Shown piece by piece: positions 59,739-64,000 of a DNA stretch of 64,000 nucleotides (the first letter of the stretch is position 1; every line of letters starts with the position of its first letter). The stretch spans positions 1-64,000 of the forward strand of contig UQUZ01000008.1 in the NCBI GenBank assembly GCA_900544375.1, written 5' to 3'. The notes below the pieces were generated by a model, which worked only from the letters and a program-made list of their open reading frames with translations, was not told the origin of the DNA and made no database searches. The translations under genes and the position numbers were made by a program. This DNA comes from an uncultured Oscillospiraceae bacterium (lineage in GTDB: Bacteria > Bacillota > Clostridia > Oscillospirales > Acutalibacteraceae).

Positions 59739-62171
59739 TTGCGAAAAACAAACAAACTGCTTGCGGCCGCACTCGCCATACTCCTTGCGTTCTCTACCGT
59801 GTCCCTTTCGCTGACGGCGTTTGCACAGGGTGATTCCCTTGCAGATCGTATCGCGGCATACAGCGGCGACCTGTCCGACGAGGCGGGCGTAGCGCTTGCC
59901 GCAGACTACAAATCGGCCAGCGATGCGGAAAAGGATGCCGTGGGCGTAGAAAATGTATTAAAGATGTATCAGCTGGCAAGAGCGCGTGTGCAGGCGACGG
60001 GTGGATGGTTTCCCAATTACCCGGTTAATATTCCGAAATTGATTGGTAACCCTACGGAGATGCAGCAGAAGGCCGCAGCGCTTTATCAGCAGATCATGGG
60101 CATTATCGAGGTGGAAGGCCTCAAGCTGAATTCTTCTACCGACTTTACGCAGGCGGCGGCTAAAGCCGCGCTGGAAACGCTTAACGTTTCTTATGAGACA
60201 GCGGAAGAAATCGTGCGCGGCTATCTTGGCATTTTGGATCAAAAGGGCGAATATTGGGGCGCGAATCAAAATTTTGTCGCGTTGAATCAACTGGGAGTGC
60301 TGAATCTGACAGCGGATCTGCAACAAAATCCCTTCCGTGCTCAAAATACAGGAGAAACTCAGGAGCAATATGAAGCGGCGAAAGCAGCAGACGCAGCCGG
60401 CCGCTACTGGAACACACTTTCTGCGATGCCATTCGACAAGGAGCAGAAGCATGCGTTGTCCATCGCACAGGATGTGATCTCCGCTTACCTGCGCTTTTCC
60501 CAAGGTGAGGGCGGCATTGACGCCGTGAAAACATCCCTTTCCGCTTATGACGACCTGAATGCACTCCAGCAGAAGCTGCTTGCGGATTTGAGCTATCCTG
60601 TGGCAGTGCTGAATGGGGAAGCGCATCCTTTCTCTAAGGCTCTACAGTTGATCCGCGGCGAGGCGATGCAAACGCAGTCTCCCGGTATCAAGCCCGTCGA
60701 AAAGCCCCATATTACCGGATCGATTGACTATCCGGCAGGGATCACCAAACAACAGGCGCAGCAGGCGCTCAGCGCGAGCGACGCTTTCTTAAATGAGGCG
60801 TTGGAAATGCTGGTGCCTGCCATTCAGGAAGCGGGCGGCCTACAGCCGTTTGCAAAGAACCAACTCGCAACGAATGCAATGACAGGCCAGGCACTCGCCG
60901 CGGTTTATACGCAGCTGGATTCGCTTATTAACAGCGTGATTTCCGATCTGCCGGAATTTGTGCAAACGATTGTAAAGCAGTTAATCGGAAACGCATTGAT
61001 TCCCGCAGGGGCCGCAGAGCGGCTAACGGAGGAAAAATACGCACAGACGAAGGCAGCGCTTTCCGCAGATGGACTAACCTGGCAGAATGCAGACCTTTCC
61101 AAAGTCAACTGGGGCTTTTCTGATGGAGACATGGAAGGTTTCATCGATGCACTGATCGCCGGACTGCGGCCTGTAACAGAGCTGGTTTTCGGCATGCAGC
61201 TGCTGAGTCTTGTCGGCGCAGACATAGCTTTTGAAAACAAAACGGATGATGATGGAAATTTTCAATACGGATTATATGAAAAATTATTCATCCCCATCTA
61301 CGACGCGCTTGGCATTACCAATGCGTTGACCAGCGCTGAATACACGGCGCAGGTAAAGCAAAAAACGGAAGAAGCAGGGAATTATGACGCTTACTTGAAG
61401 CTTGTATTCTCTCCCCTGCTGCCGTTCATTGACCGCCTGTTGGAAAACCCGATAGATACCCTTACCGAAAGGCTCCCTCATCTGGTGTATGAATCCAGAG
61501 TGGTATTTGATGCCGTTCGTGAGGCAACTCAATCCATCGGTTTTGGGTTGGAAGATCTGGTGGCTCCCTACCTGAGCCTGGACGGCATCTTCAGGCTTGC
61601 GGCCGATGCGTTGCAAAACCTGGAGATCAATGGACAGAGCGTTTCTCTCACATTGCCGGAGCCGGATTGGGATACTATCGCTTCCCTTGGGAGCTTGGAA
61701 GCCGTTCCCACGGCAGGTGCCGGCTATGCGCAAAAGTATGCCGTCAAGGCTGATCAGCCCGCCATGTTTGTTACATTGCTCCGCTATGTGGAACAGGCGC
61801 TCTCCCAAAACCGGGATGAGATTGAGCGGCTGATCGGTACGATCGAAGGTGGCGAGGAGCTGCTGCCGATTATTCAGGAGATTCTCGGCTCCCTAAGTCA
61901 AAAAGATGCGCTGACCACGCTCGTAATTGAGCTGCTTGCGCCGCAGGAACAGGAGCCCTCTGATCCGGATCAAGAAGAAAATCCAGATGAGGAGAACGGC
62001 TTCTTCCCAGATGAGGAGGAAACCAATGCTGGCGATCCATCTATAGATGATACGAATGAAACGGAAAACCCCAGCACGGGAGGCACTGCCTTCCCCGCGG
62101 CTCTTGTGGCAGTTGCCGCTGGCGCTGGTGTGATCCTGATCCTCAGCAGAAAAAAACTCTCCAAGAAATAA
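59739..62171 (+). CDS. Large secreted, probably wall-anchored protein of unknown function
   Basis: An 810-residue protein: signal peptide (RKTNKLLAAALAILLAFSTVSLSLTAFAQ, cut near residue 30), a mostly helical Ala/Leu/Gln-rich body, an acidic low-complexity stretch (about 745-775, EQEPSDPDQEENPDEENG and following) and a C-terminal sorting-like signal: NPSTGG, a hydrophobic helix and a basic RKKLSKK tail. NPSTG in place of LPxTG suggests a non-classical sortase substrate. Repeated S-YDDLNALQQKLL-type helical pieces recall FIVAR-like modules. TTG 59739 has AGGAGG. No family is recognised. Confidence 0.8.
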   Translation: MRKTNKLLAAALAILLAFSTVSLSLTAFAQGDSLADRIAAYSGDLSDEAGVALAADYKSASDAEKDAVGVENVLKMYQLARARVQATGGWFPNYPVNIPKLIGNPTEMQQKAAALYQQIMGIIEVEGLKLNSSTDFTQAAAKAALETLNVSYETAEEIVRGYLGILDQKGEYWGANQNFVALNQLGVLNLTADLQQNPFRAQNTGETQEQYEAAKAADAAGRYWNTLSAMPFDKEQKHALSIAQDVISAYLRFSQGEGGIDAVKTSLSAYDDLNALQQKLLADLSYPVAVLNGEAHPFSKALQLIRGEAMQTQSPGIKPVEKPHITGSIDYPAGITKQQAQQALSASDAFLNEALEMLVPAIQEAGGLQPFAKNQLATNAMTGQALAAVYTQLDSLINSVISDLPEFVQTIVKQLIGNALIPAGAAERLTEEKYAQTKAALSADGLTWQNADLSKVNWGFSDGDMEGFIDALIAGLRPVTELVFGMQLLSLVGADIAFENKTDDDGNFQYGLYEKLFIPIYDALGITNALTSAEYTAQVKQKTEEAGNYDAYLKLVFSPLLPFIDRLLENPIDTLTERLPHLVYESRVVFDAVREATQSIGFGLEDLVAPYLSLDGIFRLAADALQNLEINGQSVSLTLPEPDWDTIASLGSLEAVPTAGAGYAQKYAVKADQPAMFVTLLRYVEQALSQNRDEIERLIGTIEGGEELLPIIQEILGSLSQKDALTTLVIELLAPQEQEPSDPDQEENPDEENGFFPDEEETNAGDPSIDDTNETENPSTGGTAFPAALVAVAAGAGVILILSRKKLSKK

Positions 62172-62190
62172 TAAAGTGCCATCCATAGAA

Positions 62191-62238
62191 GAACCCTTTG
62201 CCCTCTTAGACCAATTGGGCAAAGGGTTCCTTTGTTTA
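62191..62238 (+). terminator. Terminator after the surface protein gene
   Basis: GAACCCTTTGCCC (62191-62203) pairs with GGGCAAAGGGTTC (62217-62229), then CTTTGTTT. Confidence 0.92.
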
Positions 62239-62292
62239 ACAGAGCTTAGCAGAAGCGAGGAGCTCCTCACTAATTTTTTGTGCTTCATGTTG

Positions 62293-62646
62293 TCACTTAG
62301 TGGTATCAATCCACTGCTGCCATATTTCCGGGCAGTAGCCGACAGTTGCATATTTCCCGTTTCGCACAATGGGCGTTTGGATCAGTTTTTGATTTTCGAG
62401 CAGCTTTTCCTGCCGCGCGCTATCCCCGGCTAGATAGCGCAGCAGAAGGGCATCAGTGTCTTTCAACTTTGTATCGATCATCTTTTCTAGACCACCGACA
62501 GCCGCCTTGACACGCTCAAATTCCCCTTTGCTCATCCCGTATTTCACCAGGTCAACAAACTGATATTTGATGCCTCTCTCCTTGAAAAAGCGCTCTGCCT
62601 TTTTGGTATCAAAGCATTTTGGCTTACCAAAAATTTGAAGATTCAT
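62293..62646 (-). CDS. ArsC/Spx-family (arsenate reductase-like) protein
   Basis: A 117-residue thioredoxin-fold protein: MNLQIFGKPKCFDTKKAERFFKERGI with one N-terminal cysteine (C-x2-T, not CxxC), FVDLVKYGMSKGEFERVK, and the cis-Pro region IQTPIVRNGKYATVG. It is an ArsC-like protein of the YffB/Spx group rather than a proven arsenate reductase. GGGGAGGAG lies 8 bases before ATG 62646, which overlaps the DUF1653 stop. Confidence 0.85.
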   Translation of the reverse strand: MNLQIFGKPKCFDTKKAERFFKERGIKYQFVDLVKYGMSKGEFERVKAAVGGLEKMIDTKLKDTDALLLRYLAGDSARQEKLLENQKLIQTPIVRNGKYATVGYCPEIWQQWIDTTK

Positions 62647-62867
62647 CTTTTGTGCTCCTCCCCAATATAAGTAAAACGCGGCACCTGCCGCCCTTGATAC
62701 ATTACTGTTTGAAACCACATAGCAGCCGGGCGGGCCCAAAGCGCGTGATCTCCATACAATGCTTGGTAAATCACCATTTGCTCCCCTGTTTCTGAATGAG
62801 TTGCCACGCCGATCACGTGGTATTCTCCGCCTTTAAAATGCCGGTATGTTCCCCTTTGGATCTCCAT
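62643..62867 (-). CDS. DUF1653 protein
   Basis: A 74-residue protein: RGTYRHFKGGEYHVIGVATHSETGEQMVIYQALYGDHALWARPAAMW...RFTYIGEE matches the small DUF1653 (YwqK-unrelated) family of unknown function with an SH3-like fold. AAGGAGG precedes ATG 62867. It overlaps the ArsC-like gene by 4 bases. Confidence 0.9.
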   Translation of the reverse strand: MEIQRGTYRHFKGGEYHVIGVATHSETGEQMVIYQALYGDHALWARPAAMWFQTVMYQGRQVPRFTYIGEEHKR

Positions 62868-62882
62868 GGATACAGCCTCCTT

Positions 62883-63530
62883 CTATCGAATTTCAACGCC
62901 GAGCAGCTTTGCCAATTCCGAAGCCTGTTCCATCGTTACAATCGCGCCGCGCAATTCGGGGATGGTGACGCGGATTCCCTCCAGATCATCTGAAGTGAAA
63001 TCAATCCCTTTTAAAGGGGTGTGCAGCAGCTCGGTTCCCCGTAGCCTGCAATTTTCAAATCGAGTTTTCATTAACTTGGATTCTTGCAGATTGGAATGGG
63101 AAAGATCGCATTCCGAAAAAAGTACTTCCTTACATTTTGCCCGGGAAAAGGCTGCCATCCGTGCCGGACTGTTTTTAAAAATACATTGTTCGAAGGAGGA
63201 ATCAGAAAAATGAGCGCCCGACAGCTTACAATTGGTAAACTGAACGCGGCGAAACAGGCAACGATCAAAAAAGGAACTGGCAAAATCGCAGCTTTCAAAC
63301 ACTACATTGAAAAAGTAAAGCTGTTCTCCTTTGCATTCTCCAAATCGACAACTGGTGAACCTACATTCCTTCAAGGAGATAATTCGGAGCGTTTCTGTCG
63401 GAACGACGCCTCCCTCGAAGTGGATTCCGGCCAAATCGGATTCTTCCTCCACTGCTTGGCGCAAGATGTTTTCCATATCCTTTTGTAAAATCAGCCGCTC
63501 TGGCAGGAGCGGGCCGCGGATTTGCAGCAT
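62883..63530 (-). CDS. Pentapeptide-repeat protein
   Basis: A 215-residue protein whose middle (about residues 45-180) is made of pentapeptide units with F or L at every fifth position: CRFTSCRFGECKG, FESCDFASSFFDRCLF, TNCKLSGAHFSDSSF, SECDLSHSNLQESKL, ENCRLRGTEL. These fold into a right-handed four-sided helix; some family members guard DNA gyrase, others have unknown partners. ATG 63530 follows AAAGGATG; the long upstream frame crosses the upp region and is rejected. Confidence 0.9.
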   Translation of the reverse strand: MLQIRGPLLPERLILQKDMENILRQAVEEESDLAGIHFEGGVVPTETLRIISLKECRFTSCRFGECKGEQLYFFNVVFESCDFASSFFDRCLFRRVQFTNCKLSGAHFSDSSFEQCIFKNSPARMAAFSRAKCKEVLFSECDLSHSNLQESKLMKTRFENCRLRGTELLHTPLKGIDFTSDDLEGIRVTIPELRGAIVTMEQASELAKLLGVEIR

Positions 63531-63617
63531 AAAAGACATCCTTTCGATCATCAACCGCAAGCCAACTGCTCTTGTGAATAAGACGGCTGCGATATAAGCA
63601 TGATTTGGTTGCTTCGT

Positions 63618-63656
63618 CAAAAAAATAGCGCGGGACGGCAAGCATCCAGCGCTATC
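63618..63656 (-). terminator. Terminator after upp
   Basis: On the reverse strand ATAGCGC pairs with GCGCTAT followed by T7. Confidence 0.88.
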
Positions 63657-63675
63657 GTTTCCCTTATCGGGGAGA

Positions 63676-64000
63676 TTATTTTGTACCAAAAATACGATCG
63701 CCCGCATCGCCGAGGCCGGGGAGGATATATCCATGGTCGTTGAGTTTTTCATCAAGCGCCGCGCAGAAAATATCAATATCTGGATGGGCCTTGCATAGCG
63801 CGTCAAGCCCTTCAGGCGCAGCAATAATGCCCATGAATTTAATCGATTTGGGGCCGCGTTTCTTGATCTGGCTGATTGCATCGATTGCAGAGCCTCCGGT
63901 TGCGAGCATCGGGTCAAGAACGATCACTTCGCGCTCCTCAATATCAGCAGGCAGCTTGCAGTAATATTCCACAGGCTGAAGCGTATCCGGGTCGCGGTAA
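63676..64000 (-). CDS. upp: Uracil phosphoribosyltransferase, C-terminal part (runs off right edge)
   Basis: The last 107 codons are present: YRDPDTLQPVEYYCKLP, VIVLDPMLATGGSAIDAI (the PRPP-binding loop, variant of DPMLATGGS), FMGIIAAPEGLDAL, and YILPGLGDAGDRIFGTK, the conserved UPRT end. It salvages uracil to UMP. The N-terminal half lies beyond position 64000. Confidence 0.96.
   Translation of the reverse strand, partial: YRDPDTLQPVEYYCKLPADIEEREVIVLDPMLATGGSAIDAISQIKKRGPKSIKFMGIIAAPEGLDALCKAHPDIDIFCAALDEKLNDHGYILPGLGDAGDRIFGTK

Noticed and set aside
1..64000. CRISPR array, complete insertion sequence, rRNA operon or intact prophage
   Set aside because: No regularly spaced repeats, transposase frame, rRNA sequence or phage gene cluster was seen anywhere in the window.

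Overview
This 64 kb window reads as a core chromosomal segment of an anaerobic, endospore-forming, Gram-positive Clostridia, most likely of the Oscillospirales (Ruminococcaceae-like) group. The evidence is a complete spoIIIA operon, spoIIM, ytfJ, dacF-type and CotF-like spore genes, the SCIFF ranthipeptide pair, CdaA/CdaR, a tyrosyl T-box, an Aquifex-type aconitase, and moderate GC content with strong AGGAGG ribosome binding sites. Placement below order level is inference.

Layout, left half. 1-4.4 kb: spoIIIAA (partial) to spoIIIAH. 4.8-14.9 kb: a long forward run with asp23-like, nusB, a Kae1-like gene, xseA-xseB, ispA, dxs, tlyA, nadK, argR and recN. 15.0-16.2 kb: an AT-rich ECF sigma/anti-sigma pair. 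16.3-20.1 kb (reverse): acn-icd-rex, making 2-oxoglutarate next to an NADH-sensing repressor. 20.2-25.2 kb (reverse): a HAD phosphatase, rodA, a frameshifted DUF6506 gene, rpiB, tsaB-tsaE and an AlkD-like protein. 25.3-25.9 kb: two coat-like proteins. 26.0-27.2 kb: tRNA-Pro followed by a decayed phage-type integrase and an AT-rich scar. 27.2-28.8 kb: T-box and tyrS. 28.9-29.8 kb: a GDPD gene split by an in-frame stop. 29.9-34.5 kb (reverse): two ABC-2 export systems, one preceded by an AbrB-type regulator.

Layout, right half. 34.8-37.5 kb: ispD, ispF, a DUF3343 carrier and a cysteine-desulfurase-like enzyme. 37.7-45.5 kb: cdaA-cdaR, a VCBS-repeat lipoprotein, a two-component system, DUF1385 and prmC. 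45.6-50.8 kb: an M50 protease, scpA-scpB, DUF2953, ytfJ, dacF-like and rluB. 51.1-52.7 kb: a XerC-like recombinase converging on spoIIM. 52.9-54.5 kb: scfA-scfB. 55.0-56.1 kb: a KamA-family radical SAM enzyme. 56.2-59.4 kb (reverse): an isoleucyl-tRNA synthetase with altered signature motifs. 59.7-62.2 kb: a large secreted, probably wall-anchored protein. 62.3-64 kb (reverse): ArsC-like, DUF1653, pentapeptide-repeat and upp (partial) genes.

The most unusual things not explained by ordinary genes are two families of dispersed non-coding repeats. One (4495-4641 and, inverted, 24345-24497) carries two TGnTATAAT promoters about 113 bp apart, each followed at once by a 21-bp palindrome, with a conserved branched hairpin between them. 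The other (3762-3825, 41413-41476 and a shortened copy at 6670-6709) is a 64-bp element with two hairpins whose stems are kept while loops vary, ending in a ribosome binding site directly before a start codon. Three coding genes are visibly broken (DUF6506, integrase, GDPD).
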